The translations under genes were made by a program, and so were the position numbers. The notes beneath the pieces were generated by a model. That model was not told the origin of the DNA, ran no database searches, and saw only the letters and a program-made list of their open reading frames with translations. From assembly GCA_015058575.1 (NCBI GenBank), contig SVBZ01000005.1, positions 1-64,000 of the forward strand: a stretch of DNA of 64,000 nucleotides. Reading direction: 5' to 3'. Positions 1-8,214 of this stretch are shown piece by piece (the stretch's first letter is position 1; every line of letters begins with the position of its first letter). This stretch comes from Pseudoselenomonas ruminantium (GTDB lineage: Bacteria > Bacillota > Negativicutes > Selenomonadales > Selenomonadaceae).

Positions 1-64
1 ACAGAAAAAGCACTACCCCGTGAACCCCGCGCTTCGTAGTATCGGGATTCCATACGGACGCATA

Positions 65-117
65 CACCTCATCCGAGCGCTTCGCGCCCACCTTCCCCTC
101 GGTAAGGGGAAGGCTGG
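65..117. repeat. Palindromic intergenic repeat (two small hairpins)
   Basis: A GC-rich stretch with a short hairpin around 77-87 (GCG stem, CTTCG loop) followed by an 8-bp perfect hairpin: CCTTCCCC at 91-98 and GGGGAAGG at 106-113. The text CCTCATCCG ... CCTTCCCC ... GGGGAAGGC resembles a palindromic repeat I associate with intergenic DNA of many gut Firmicutes; that is memory, not a search. No second copy is present in this window. No coding frame is apparent in 1-147. Confidence 0.5.
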
Positions 118-147
118 AACTGACCGTCAAACTGCAATTTAGCAAAC

Positions 148-193
148 AACGCCCCCATGAGTTGGAGGAAATCCTTTAACTCATGGGGGCGTT
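148..193. terminator. Strong hairpin terminator left of the HD-GYP gene
   Basis: A 16-bp perfect stem (148-163 with 178-193) with a 14-nt loop. It lies just past the stop of the minus-strand HD-GYP gene. The better T-run (gctttt) is on the plus-strand side, so it may also stop transcripts entering from the left. Confidence 0.75.
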
Positions 194-213
194 GCTTTTC
201 ATATATTTATCCG

Positions 214-1278
214 TTATTTGGGATTGTATTCGGTAATTGTAAGCTCTGGATGTTCGTTGAGGTTTATGATCTCATCGGGCGAGATGCTTACTACGGGGTG
301 GGCGGCAAAGTCATTCGGGTAGGCCGCGATGGTTCCTTTTTCGCCGTTGTTGAGCGCGACGCGTGAACCAAGGAACGCATCCTTGATATGCGTAAGCACT
401 GGGACGCACACAGTCGGGTCGAGCGAAGTGAACATGTTCTCGGTCAGGTAGGCAATGGCCGTAAATGGCGTCTGCTTGACATAGCCTTCGCGTTCGGTGG
501 TGATATTGTCATAAATATCAGCAATTGCGATGATGCGCGCGTATTCGTGGATATCGGCACCCATACAATTGAACGGGAAGCCCGTGCCGTCCATGCGCTC
601 GTGATGTTGCATGGCAGCAAGTTTTACACCCTCAGAAAGCGACGGTTCCGTATTCAGGATATGATGGCCATCGACGGTATGCTGGATATAGGCTTCGTAA
701 TCTTCGCCTTTCAAGGTGTTGATGTTCTTGTCGAGCAAGCGCTGCGGGAACTTTGTCTTGCCGATGTCGTGCAGGAAGCCGGCAAGCATGATATCTTTGC
801 GTTTTTCGCGGTCGAAGTGCATCCATTTGGCGATGACGCCGGCGAGAATGGAAACACGCAGCGAGTGGTTGTATATATCGCTGGCCAGATGGTTGAGCTC
901 ATACAGATAGTCGATGGCACCACTGTTGGCAGCCATCGGTGCAATGCGCGTCTGCACCATGTCTTCGGTTTTCTGCACCGGAATCGTACCGGTGTTGTTT
1001 ACGTTGCTGAGGATGGAGCGCGCTTCCTGGACTACGCTGTCATAGTCTTTGATGAAGGCGTTGCCACGGTTGAAAATCGTGGATACGGCCTGATAGTTCT
1101 GACTGAGTTCGTATTCGTCCTTGATATAGACGACAGGAATATTCAGGAAAGTCAGGCGCGTGATATGGGCCTTGGTCAGCAATGTATTTTCAGACAAGAC
1201 CACAACCATGTCGGGATTGACAATGGTGCGGGCTAAGATCATGCCAGTTTTTAAATCCTCTACGGAAACGGCTCGCAA
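214..1278 (-). CDS. HD-GYP domain protein, probable cyclic di-GMP phosphodiesterase
   Basis: A 354-residue protein ending in an HD-GYP domain, the family that hydrolyses cyclic di-GMP to pGpG or GMP in the cytoplasm. Visible motifs are HDIGK (metal-binding HD) and HHERMDGTGFP, the signature block with Phe in place of the usual Tyr of GYP. The N-terminal ~110 residues look like the small unnamed domain found before HD-GYP in many Firmicutes (LKTGMILARTI), not a receiver or membrane sensor. The start is a TTG at 1278, preceded by AAGGAGGAG six bases upstream; an upstream in-frame start at 1353 has no comparable site. It is monocistronic and divergent from the amino-acid ABC genes. Confidence 0.85.
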   Translation of the reverse strand: MRAVSVEDLKTGMILARTIVNPDMVVVLSENTLLTKAHITRLTFLNIPVVYIKDEYELSQNYQAVSTIFNRGNAFIKDYDSVVQEARSILSNVNNTGTIPVQKTEDMVQTRIAPMAANSGAIDYLYELNHLASDIYNHSLRVSILAGVIAKWMHFDREKRKDIMLAGFLHDIGKTKFPQRLLDKNINTLKGEDYEAYIQHTVDGHHILNTEPSLSEGVKLAAMQHHERMDGTGFPFNCMGADIHEYARIIAIADIYDNITTEREGYVKQTPFTAIAYLTENMFTSLDPTVCVPVLTHIKDAFLGSRVALNNGEKGTIAAYPNDFAAHPVVSISPDEIINLNEHPELTITEYNPK

Positions 1279-1397
1279 AGTAATCTCCTCCTTGTAGTTC
1301 GGAAATACAAATCTAATATATATAATTCGCACTGTTGGGGAAAATACCTGCAAAAAAAGGAAATAAAGCGAAATAAAGTGCTGCGGGGAAAAAATGC

Positions 1398-1427
1398 TTG
1401 ACAGTATTTACAGGTTTACAGTATAAT
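1398..1427 (+). promoter_or_regulatory. Promoter of the amino-acid binding protein gene
   Basis: TTGACA at 1398-1403 and TATAAT at 1422-1427, both perfect consensus, spacing 18. It precedes the ATG at 1481 by about 54 bases. Confidence 0.75.
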
Positions 1428-1480
1428 AGCATCATGTTAATCCTTTAATAAGATAAAGAAGTGAAAAGGGGCGTTTGCAT

Positions 1481-2290
1481 ATGAAATGGAAGAAACTCTT
1501 AGCAATCGGAATGGCTGCTGTGATGACGGCGGTGTTTGTCAGCGGCTGTGGCAGCAATAGTGCCAAAGATGCTGGCGGATCGTCCGCTGCGGGCAAGAAG
1601 ATTGTTGTTGGCCTTGACGACAACTTCCCGCCGATGGGCTTCAAGGATGAGAACAATGAAATCGTCGGTTTTGATATCGACCTGGCCAAGGAAGCAACGA
1701 AGCGTCTGGGCCGTGAAGTCGAGTTCAAGGCGATTGACTGGTCGAGCAAAGAGGCTGAGCTCAAGAGCGGCCGCGTCGATGTTCTCTGGAATGGCCTTGA
1801 TATTACGGACAAGCGCAAGGAGAATATGCTGTTCTCAGATCCATATATGGATAACCGCCAGATTATCTTCGTCAAGAAGGGCACGACGGGCATCACGGAC
1901 GAGCAGAGCCTGGCGGGCAAGGTCGTCGGCACGCAGAGTGCAGGTACGGCTGAGGAGTACATGGATAAATCGGATTTCTTCAAGAAGAATGTCAAAGAGG
2001 TCAAGAAATATTCCGATTACGTCTCGGCTTTCATGGATTTGGAAAACGGCCGCATTGATGCTGTGGTCGGTGACGAGATCACGGGCCGCTATTATATGAG
2101 CAAGCATGCGGACAGCCTTGAGGCTATCGATTCGCCGGTCGGCGAGATCAGCACGTTTGGCATCGGTTTTGCCAAGGATAACCAGCAGCTGCGTGACGAA
2201 GTGCAGAAGGTCCTCGATGAGATGAAGGCCGATGGTACGATGGCTAAAATTTCCGAGAAGTGGTTTGGCAAGGATATCACGAAAAAATAA
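1481..2290 (+). CDS. Amino-acid ABC transporter substrate-binding lipoprotein
   Basis: A 269-residue SBP_bac_3 family protein that captures a polar or charged amino acid and delivers it to the permease encoded next. A lipoprotein signal is visible: MKWKK, a hydrophobic core, then lipobox VSGC, so it should be anchored in a membrane as in monoderm Firmicutes. Family motifs include VGLDDNFPPMGFKDE near the mature N-terminus, GFDIDLAKEATKRLG and the DAVVGDE region late in the protein. The ATG at 1481 is chosen because AAGGGG lies nine bases upstream; the TTG at 1475 is too close. Substrate cannot be fixed from sequence; cystine, Gln/Glu or Arg/His are possible. Confidence 0.88.
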   Translation: MKWKKLLAIGMAAVMTAVFVSGCGSNSAKDAGGSSAAGKKIVVGLDDNFPPMGFKDENNEIVGFDIDLAKEATKRLGREVEFKAIDWSSKEAELKSGRVDVLWNGLDITDKRKENMLFSDPYMDNRQIIFVKKGTTGITDEQSLAGKVVGTQSAGTAEEYMDKSDFFKKNVKEVKKYSDYVSAFMDLENGRIDAVVGDEITGRYYMSKHADSLEAIDSPVGEISTFGIGFAKDNQQLRDEVQKVLDEMKADGTMAKISEKWFGKDITKK

Positions 2291-2304
2291 ATAGGAACGG
2301 TTGT

Positions 2305-2336
2305 GAGGCAGGCCATCCGGCTTGTCTCTTTTCTTT
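2305..2336 (+). terminator. Terminator between binding protein and permease genes
   Basis: Stem 2305-2314 with 2319-2328 (ten pairs, several G-U), loop ATCC, followed by TTTTCTTT. It should reduce read-through from the abundant binding-protein gene into the permease. Confidence 0.65.
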
Positions 2337-2362
2337 ACAGGGTGACAGCTTTCGTGTATAAT
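2334..2362 (+). promoter_or_regulatory. Internal promoter before the permease gene
   Basis: TTTACA at 2334-2339 and TATAAT at 2357-2362, spacing 17. The -35 box overlaps the T-run of the preceding terminator. Confidence 0.65.
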
Positions 2363-2403
2363 ATAGCGTATTAACACTTTGCTATACTAAAGGAGACGCT
2401 TGC

Positions 2404-3048
2404 ATGGATAAGCTGTTTGATACTTTCCTGCTCATGCTTGAAGGTTCAGAGATTACGCTGGAAATTTTCTTCATCACGTTGCTCATTGCTCTGCCGCTGG
2501 GGATGCTGGCAGCTTTGGGAAGGCTCTCAAGCCTCAGGCTGCTCAGCCGGTTCATCGAATTCTATATCTGGATCATGCGTGGTACACCGCTGATGCTGCA
2601 GCTGCTATTCGTCTATTTCGCCCTGCCGATGGTCGGCGTACGCCTGCCGGACATTGCGGCAGCTTTGCTGGCATTTACGCTCAATTATGCGGCGTATTTT
2701 GCCGAGATTTTCCGTGCGGGCATCCAGTCGGTATCCAAGGGGCAGTATGAGGCAGCCCGTACTTTGGGCATGAGCTATCCGCAGACGATGCGCCGCATTA
2801 TCCTGCCACAGGTTTTCCGCATGGTATTGCCGCCAGTCAGCAATGAGACCATCAATCTCGTCAAGGATACTTCGCTCGTCTATATCCTTGCTATGAACGA
2901 TTTGCTGCGCGTAGCGCGTACCATCGTGCAGCGCGAGTTCGATATGACACCGTTCTTGATTGCGGCAGTATTCTATCTGGCGATGACGTTTGTTTTGACT
3001 TGGGGCTTCAAGAGACTGGAGGCATATTATGGCAAATACGACAGATAA
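2404..3048 (+). CDS. Amino-acid ABC transporter permease (HisM/GlnP family)
   Basis: A 214-residue inner-membrane permease of the polar amino-acid uptake family. Several hydrophobic segments are visible, with the cytoplasmic EAA loop in the region of [20 protein letters not shown], which docks to the ATPase. The length is typical for this family. The ATG at 2404 has AAGGAG eight bases upstream. It is preceded by its own promoter and a terminator, and its 3' end overlaps the ATPase gene by 20 bases, so the two are translationally coupled. Confidence 0.92.
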   Translation: MDKLFDTFLLMLEGSEITLEIFFITLLIALPLGMLAALGRLSSLRLLSRFIEFYIWIMRGTPLMLQLLFVYFALPMVGVRLPDIAAALLAFTLNYAAYFAEIFRAGIQSVSKGQYEAARTLGMSYPQTMRRIILPQVFRMVLPPVSNETINLVKDTSLVYILAMNDLLRVARTIVQREFDMTPFLIAAVFYLAMTFVLTWGFKRLEAYYGKYDR

Positions 3049-3811
3049 ACAGGAAGTCATGCTGCGCATGCATGATATCCATAAGGCCTTTGGCGATAAT
3101 GAAGTGCTCAAGGGCATCGACATTGAAGTACGCCGCGGTGAAGTGCTTGCCATCATTGGCCCGTCTGGCTCAGGCAAGAGCACGCTTTTGCGCTGCATCA
3201 ACAAACTCGAGACGATTGACAGCGGCTCGATTGAAATCAAAGGGGAGTTCCTCGTGGTCACCAATGGCGAGGGCAGGGCGGAGTACGTGGAGACGAAGAA
3301 GGAACGTCAGCTGCTCGCAAGCACGGGGATGGTGTTCCAGCAGTTCAATCTGTTCCCGCATATGACGGTCATGGAGAATCTCCTGGAAGCACCGATGCAG
3401 GTCAAGGGGCTGGGGCGCGAAGAAATTGAACCCTATGCCCGCCAGTTGCTGGCCAAGGTCGGCTTGTCGGATCGCGCCGATTACTATCCGTCACAGCTGT
3501 CAGGTGGCCAGCAGCAGCGTGTAGCCATCGCGCGTGCGCTCTGCATGAAGCCGGATATCATGTTGTTTGATGAGCCGACTTCGGCACTCGATCCAGAGCT
3601 TACCGGCGAGGTGCTAAGGACGATGCGTGAGTTGGCAGAGGAGCACATGACGATGGTAGTTGTTACCCATGAGATGGCATTTGCCCGCGAGGCAGCCAGC
3701 CAGGTTATCTTCATGGCCGATGGCAATATTGTCGAGCAGGGCGAGCCGGAAACGTTTTTCAGCCAGCCGCGTGAGGAGCGCACGCAGGCATTTCTGCAGA
3801 ATATGCTTTGA
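3029..3811 (+). CDS. Amino-acid ABC transporter ATP-binding protein
   Basis: A 260-residue ATPase that powers the transporter encoded by the two preceding genes. All ABC motifs are present: Walker [11 protein letters not shown]-loop QQFNLFPH, signature LSGGQQQR, Walker [14 protein letters not shown] and H-loop VTHEM. It is slightly longer than the usual ~240 residues because of about 20 extra residues between Walker A and the Q-loop (around [14 protein letters not shown]), a feature I associate with HisP-like members. The start lies inside the permease gene with GGAGG seven bases upstream. A strong terminator follows. Confidence 0.93.
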   Translation: MANTTDKQEVMLRMHDIHKAFGDNEVLKGIDIEVRRGEVLAIIGPSGSGKSTLLRCINKLETIDSGSIEIKGEFLVVTNGEGRAEYVETKKERQLLASTGMVFQQFNLFPHMTVMENLLEAPMQVKGLGREEIEPYARQLLAKVGLSDRADYYPSQLSGGQQQRVAIARALCMKPDIMLFDEPTSALDPELTGEVLRTMRELAEEHMTMVVVTHEMAFAREAASQVIFMADGNIVEQGEPETFFSQPREERTQAFLQNML

Positions 3812-3829
3812 TTGGGCAGCAATCGTCAG

Positions 3830-3859
3830 AGAACTGTGGGGGACCGCAGTTCTTTTTTT
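3830..3859 (+). terminator. Terminator of the amino-acid ABC operon
   Basis: Ten-base stem 3830-3839 with 3844-3853, loop GGGA, then six further T. Confidence 0.9.
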
Positions 3860-3968
3860 ATGGAATTTCTAATCCAATCGCCACGCAAGTCTTAGGATTC
3901 TCTTGTTGAGCTATAGTACGATAAAGAGGGAGATGCTGGCGGTCTGCTGCTTTTCGTACATAAGTTTC

Positions 3969-3997
3969 TTGATTTTTGTCAAGAGAAATACGATAAT
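3969..3997 (+). promoter_or_regulatory. Probable promoter of the amidase gene
   Basis: TTGATT at 3969-3974 and GATAAT at 3992-3997, spacing 17, about 30 bases before the amidase start. Confidence 0.5.
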
Positions 3998-4027
3998 GGA
4001 ATATATGTGCCTGGATGGGAGGAGCCT

Positions 4028-5230
4028 ATGAATATGAGACGAATGATTATTCGTTTGTTTTTTGCTGTAGTATATATGATGATATTTACGCTGCCGGCAG
4101 CGGCAGCTGGTTCGGATTTTGGCCAGCGGGTCAATGGCCTGGCTGAGGTAACGGCTATGCGGGTCAGTACCGATTCGGACCGGACGCGCATCGTGGTCGA
4201 TGCGGACAAAGCAGTAAATGTCAAGAAAATGGTTCTTTCCAATCCGGACCGTGTGGTGGTCGATATTCCACAGGCTTGGTTGTCGCCGAAAGTAAAGAAA
4301 GAGGTCAGTATCGGCAGCCGCTTTGTGGGCAAGGTACGCATGGCGCAATTTGATAAGCAGACGGTCCGCATCGTAGTCGAAACCAAGGTGGGGAAGAACA
4401 ATTATAAGGTCTTCACACTTAAGGGCGGGCCAGTGCCTGGACGGGTGGTCATGGATTTTGGTAATCTGAATCCGGATTCTTCGCAGGCGAAAATCGACCT
4501 GCCGGATACGACGAAGCCGAAACCACAGCCAGCTGAGCCTAAGCCGGTTACGCCTGCGCCTGAGGTACAACCCGCATCGCAGCCTGAAAACGAAGAAAAG
4601 GCTCCGGAAAAACCGGCTGAGGATAAGGAGGATGATCTGGATGGTATCACGGGTCTCAAGGGGCGCAAGATTACCATTGACCCTGGTCATGGCGGCAGCG
4701 ATTCAGGAGCTATTGGCCCAACGGGCGTCATGGAGAAGAGCGTTACCCTGCGCGTAGCTCAGGAGCTCAAACGTCTGCTTGTAGCTGAGGGGGCAACCGT
4801 CTATATGACGCGGGAACGCGATACGGAGGTATCGCCGAAAGGAGCCAAGGCGACGGATATTGAGGAGCTGCAGGCACGCTGCGATATCCCGAATAAGAAT
4901 GGCTCAGATATCTTTGTATCCATTCATATGGATTCGTTCTCCAATGGTGCTGCCAAGGGGACGACGGGGTATTATTACTCGCTGGGTTCGAAGCGTTCCC
5001 GTGATCTGGCCGATAAGATCCGGTCAGGAGTTATCGATCAGCTGGGCACGCAGAGCCGTGGCACGCAGAGTTGTAATTTCTATGTGGTAAAACACACGGA
5101 TATGCCGGCAACGCTGGTTGAAGTGGCCTTTATCTCCAATAAGAGTGAAGAACAGCTGATGAATAGCGAAGATGGCATCAAGAAGGCTGCGCAGGGAATT
5201 GCCGATGGCATTGCGGACTTTTTCGGCTGA
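4028..5230 (+). CDS. N-acetylmuramoyl-L-alanine amidase (AMIN + Amidase_3)
   Basis: A 400-residue secreted enzyme that cuts the bond between muramic acid and the stem peptide. Order: signal peptide (residues 1-~28, ending near PAAAAG), AMIN domain (~35-135) for cell-wall targeting, a Pro/Glu/Lys-rich linker (~150-205), then the Amidase_3 zinc domain (~210-400). Expected zinc ligands are His221 (DPGHGG), Glu236 and His300 (SIHMDS), with Glu365 in LVEVAF as catalytic acid. GGGAGGAG precedes the ATG at 4028; the ATG two codons later is also possible. AMIN-bearing amidases are typical of diderms and act in the periplasm during cell separation. Confidence 0.9.
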   Translation: MNMRRMIIRLFFAVVYMMIFTLPAAAAGSDFGQRVNGLAEVTAMRVSTDSDRTRIVVDADKAVNVKKMVLSNPDRVVVDIPQAWLSPKVKKEVSIGSRFVGKVRMAQFDKQTVRIVVETKVGKNNYKVFTLKGGPVPGRVVMDFGNLNPDSSQAKIDLPDTTKPKPQPAEPKPVTPAPEVQPASQPENEEKAPEKPAEDKEDDLDGITGLKGRKITIDPGHGGSDSGAIGPTGVMEKSVTLRVAQELKRLLVAEGATVYMTRERDTEVSPKGAKATDIEELQARCDIPNKNGSDIFVSIHMDSFSNGAAKGTTGYYYSLGSKRSRDLADKIRSGVIDQLGTQSRGTQSCNFYVVKHTDMPATLVEVAFISNKSEEQLMNSEDGIKKAAQGIADGIADFFG

Positions 5231-5288
5231 GAATGCGGCGGATATTCATTGGTTGACAGTAGGGAAAGAGAGGAATTGACTTTATATA

Positions 5289-6488
5289 ATGGAAGAGAAA
5301 ACAGAAATCGAGCAGAATAACGAGACGCTGGAAGAAATGGTGAAGGCGGATATGGAAGAGCGCCGCAAGGCACTGTTCCGTCATAAGCTGCCGGACAAGC
5401 TGGAGCTTTTGCCAATGCTCGAAGCTATGACGAAGGCAGAACTTGATGATATCCGCTACAATCTCAACGTGACGGGCGTGAGTTCGCTGAAGAAAGCGGA
5501 GCTTGCCGAGCGGCTTTCAGGTGAGATCCTGAATTTTGCCCAGCGCTGGTTCCCCTCAATCCTGGAGGAGGAGTATGAATGTTTCCAGCATCTTATCGCG
5601 CATGATGGCATGACGACGGAATTCAATGCGGACGATGTGCGGCTGGATTATCTGCGCGGGCTGGGGCTGGTTTCCTGCGGCAAACAGGAGGAAAAACTGG
5701 CTTGGTACATGCCGAAAGAAGTGCAGGCTGAATTCAAGAAGATTGATTCGGGGGCGTTCCGTAGCCTGGCTGAACTCAATACAGAAGTCACGCGGCTGGC
5801 ATCGGGCTGCCTGTTCTACTATGGCTATATGAATTACGATCAGCTTTATGCGCAGGTTTCGGCGTATCTGGAGGAAGCACAGCGTGAGCAGTTGTCGTTC
5901 ATGGATTTCGTGGGTGTCATGCTCAATGCTTCATGCTGGCAGAATACGCTCGTGGCTTTGCCGCAGGGCGCAAAATACTACACGCTGATTGATGAGAACA
6001 AGCTCGAAGATGAGCAGCGCAAGCATAGCAATCTGCCGTTTGCTGCGCTGAGCTACAGCCAGGTCTATGATGCTGGCACGGAAAGCTATATCGATGCGAC
6101 GATTGCTTATAAGGATCTGGCACAGTTCTTCATGCGTGAACACGGTTGTGATGTACTCAAGGCGGCAGATATTGTCGGCGAAATCCTCATCCTGCTGCAG
6201 AATGGCGGCAATATGGAGGAGGCTGTGGATTATCTGACCGAGCTGGGATTCATGAAGGATGACCGCAAGGCTGAGGCTATCGTGCCGCTGCTGATTGCTT
6301 ATAACAATTCGACGCATCTTTGGCCGCTTAAGGGCCATACGCCGGAACAGCTTATGGCTGCTGCGGGACAGGGCAAGGTCATTCCGTTTGAGGAAGTCCG
6401 CCGCCGCAAAGTCGGACGCAATGAGCCATGTCCTTGTGGCAGTGGCAAGAAATACAAGAATTGCTGCCTGCATAAGGATGAGAATTAA
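5289..6488 (+). CDS. SEC-C motif protein with SAP/Rho-N-like N-terminus
   Basis: A 399-residue protein of unknown role. The C-terminus (residues ~377-394) is a clear SEC-C zinc motif, CPCGSGKKYKNCC, as found at the end of SecA and in many uncharacterised proteins. Residues ~35-78 (LPKL-like helices, MTKAELDDIRYNLNVTG and LKKAELAERL) look like a SAP or Rho-N nucleic-acid-binding fold. The middle is helical and not recognised. The start is uncertain: no good ribosome site lies close to the ATG at 5289, and downstream ATGs are possible. The stop overlaps the MATE gene start by one base. Confidence 0.7.
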   Translation: MEEKTEIEQNNETLEEMVKADMEERRKALFRHKLPDKLELLPMLEAMTKAELDDIRYNLNVTGVSSLKKAELAERLSGEILNFAQRWFPSILEEEYECFQHLIAHDGMTTEFNADDVRLDYLRGLGLVSCGKQEEKLAWYMPKEVQAEFKKIDSGAFRSLAELNTEVTRLASGCLFYYGYMNYDQLYAQVSAYLEEAQREQLSFMDFVGVMLNASCWQNTLVALPQGAKYYTLIDENKLEDEQRKHSNLPFAALSYSQVYDAGTESYIDATIAYKDLAQFFMREHGCDVLKAADIVGEILILLQNGGNMEEAVDYLTELGFMKDDRKAEAIVPLLIAYNNSTHLWPLKGHTPEQLMAAAGQGKVIPFEEVRRRKVGRNEPCPCGSGKKYKNCCLHKDEN

Positions 6489-7831
6489 TGAAAAGGACTA
6501 TTGGCTATAAACAAAAAGCACGGCAGTTCTTTGCCGTGCTGCTGCCAATCTTCATCACCCAGCTGTCGCTTATGGCAACTGGGTTTTTCAATACGGTCAT
6601 GGCTGGGCACATCAGCCAGCAGGATTTGGCAGGTGTCGCTGTGGGCGTCAATCTGTTCCTGCCATTTTTCGGAGCGTTTCTCGGAATCATTTCGGGATTG
6701 ACGCCGACCATTTCGCAGCTCTATGGAGCGGGCAAGCGGGAGAAGATTGGTTTTATCGTAAAACAGGGGTTTTATTGGGCACTGACACTTGCGGTGCTAT
6801 TCATTGGCGCAGGCTGGCTCTTGGTGCCGTATATCTTGCCGCTGCTGGCGTTGGAGCCGCGGGTGGAATACATCACGCAGCATTATCTGATGGCGGTATC
6901 GGCAGGCATTGTGCCGATTTTCCTGGCGGCGGTGCTGCGCAACTTCATCGATGCCCATGGGCGCACGCGGCTTACGATGCTTATCACGATGACGACAGTG
7001 CCCGTGAATATCGCGCTCAACTATGTATTCATGTACGGTCATTTTGGTCTGCCAGCCTTTGGTGGTATTGGCGCGGGCATTGGTTCGGCCATTGCTTTTT
7101 CGCTGAATCTGCTATTGAATGTTCTGGCAGTCACGCATTTTGAGCCGTTCCAAAGTTACCGTGTGTTTCGGGAGCTGCCACGGCCTGATTTTTCCGAATG
7201 GCGCAAGCAGCTCGGCGTCGGTATTCCGATTGGCAGTACGATGTTCTGTGAGCAGAGCATCTTTGGTGCGGTGGGCCTATTTATGACGGCCTATGGCACG
7301 GTCATCGTTGCCGCCCATCAGGCAGCAATGAATTTCACGACTATCGTCTACATGATTCCGCTCGCAGTCAGCATGACGCTGACGATTCTCGTTGGCTATG
7401 AGGTCGGGGCTAAGCGCTACGCAGATGCACAGCAGTATATCCGCCTGAGCCGCGTGCTGACAATGCTTTTTGTCGGGACGCTGGCCCTTATCCTGACACA
7501 GTTTAAAAGCGAAATCGCATCGCTTTACACATCGAGTGCCGAGGTGCAGCCCATCCTGGCTGGCTTCCTTGTCTATGCGGTATTCATGCAGGTGTCAGAC
7601 AGTATCAATGCACCGCTGCAGGGGGCCTTGCGCGGCTATAAGGATGTGCATGTGACGTTTTTGCTTGCGGTGCTCTCCTTCTGGGTTATCGGCCTGCCGC
7701 TGGGCTGGGGGCTGGCCAACTATACGTCCTGGGGCCCTTATGGTTATTGGCTGGGATTGATTGGAGGCATCCTTGTGGGCGCAGTACTGCTGATGCTGCG
7801 CCTTCGGCGAGTACAGGCGCGCTTGCTATAG
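6488..7831 (+). CDS. MATE family multidrug/cation antiporter
   Basis: A 447-residue polytopic membrane protein with about twelve hydrophobic segments and the MATE pattern FITQLSLMATGFFNTVMAG near the N-terminus, matched by a related half in the second six helices. Family members export cationic drugs or metabolites against Na+ or H+. The ATG shares one base with the stop of the SEC-C gene (TAATG), so the two are probably co-transcribed. Substrate cannot be inferred. Confidence 0.9.
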   Translation: MKRTIGYKQKARQFFAVLLPIFITQLSLMATGFFNTVMAGHISQQDLAGVAVGVNLFLPFFGAFLGIISGLTPTISQLYGAGKREKIGFIVKQGFYWALTLAVLFIGAGWLLVPYILPLLALEPRVEYITQHYLMAVSAGIVPIFLAAVLRNFIDAHGRTRLTMLITMTTVPVNIALNYVFMYGHFGLPAFGGIGAGIGSAIAFSLNLLLNVLAVTHFEPFQSYRVFRELPRPDFSEWRKQLGVGIPIGSTMFCEQSIFGAVGLFMTAYGTVIVAAHQAAMNFTTIVYMIPLAVSMTLTILVGYEVGAKRYADAQQYIRLSRVLTMLFVGTLALILTQFKSEIASLYTSSAEVQPILAGFLVYAVFMQVSDSINAPLQGALRGYKDVHVTFLLAVLSFWVIGLPLGWGLANYTSWGPYGYWLGLIGGILVGAVLLMLRLRRVQARLL

Positions 7832-7837
7832 CTGGTG

Positions 7838-7866
7838 TTGACAATAAATTTTTATAATGTTATGAT
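7838..7866 (+). promoter_or_regulatory. Promoter of the cobalamin uptake operon
   Basis: TTGACA at 7838-7843 and TATGAT at 7861-7866, spacing 17. Transcription would begin near 7873, just before the riboswitch. Confidence 0.7.
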
Positions 7867-7914
7867 GGCAAAGTGTTATCGTTGTTAGCCAACGAGGATA
7901 TGTCTAAATTTAAA

Positions 7915-8080
7915 TCAAGGATCAGGTGTCGGGAGACTTAATAGAGAAACCGGTAAATGCCGGTGCGGTCACGCCACTGTAACAGGGAGTTGTCCTGCAA
8001 GTATGTCACTAAGGCGAAGGCTTTGGGAAGACGCGGGATGACGAGGAACTGGAGCCAGGAGAACTGCCTGATCAACAATC
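7915..8080 (+). promoter_or_regulatory. Cobalamin (B12) riboswitch aptamer
   Basis: The order and text of conserved blocks match the AdoCbl riboswitch: AGGTGTC near 7924, GACTTAATAGAGAAACCGGT, then GCGGTCACGCCACTGT, and the B12 box GCCAGGAGAACTGCC at about 8053-8067. Exact ends are estimated. It sits in a 383-base leader between the MATE gene and btuF and should bind a corrinoid and lower expression of the uptake operon. Confidence 0.9.
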
Positions 8081-8161
8081 ACCGTTAGACCTGCGAGCGA
8101 TGGGGAGGGGATTAGCAGTGGGATTCTGTTGCAGTGTAGTTTTGGTATACAGTTTTTAGCG

Positions 8162-8189
8162 GCCTTCTCCTTTGGGAGAAGGCTTTTTT
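8162..8189 (+). terminator. Terminator in the riboswitch expression platform
   Basis: Nine-base stem GCCTTCTCC (8162-8170) with GGAGAAGGC (8175-8183), followed by six T. It lies between the aptamer and btuF, so ligand-controlled termination is the likely mechanism. The stretch 8081-8161 would hold the antiterminator; I did not identify a convincing partner strand. Confidence 0.85.
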
Positions 8190-8214
8190 GAGTGCAGAAA
8201 AGGGAGTGGAATGT

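Noticed and set aside
388..1236. A 282-codon plus-strand frame opposite the HD-GYP gene
   Set aside because: The minus strand carries intact HD and HHExxDGxGFP motifs; the opposite frame is a shadow of that gene.
5253..5290. TTGACA and TATAAT upstream of the SEC-C gene as a promoter
   Set aside because: The boxes are 26 bases apart and the TATAAT overlaps the start codon, so they cannot act together for this gene.
8162..8189. A second copy of the palindromic repeat seen at 65-117
   Set aside because: The arms are similar in composition (CCTTCTCC against CCTTCCCC) but the flanks differ, and the following T-run and position mark it as the riboswitch terminator.
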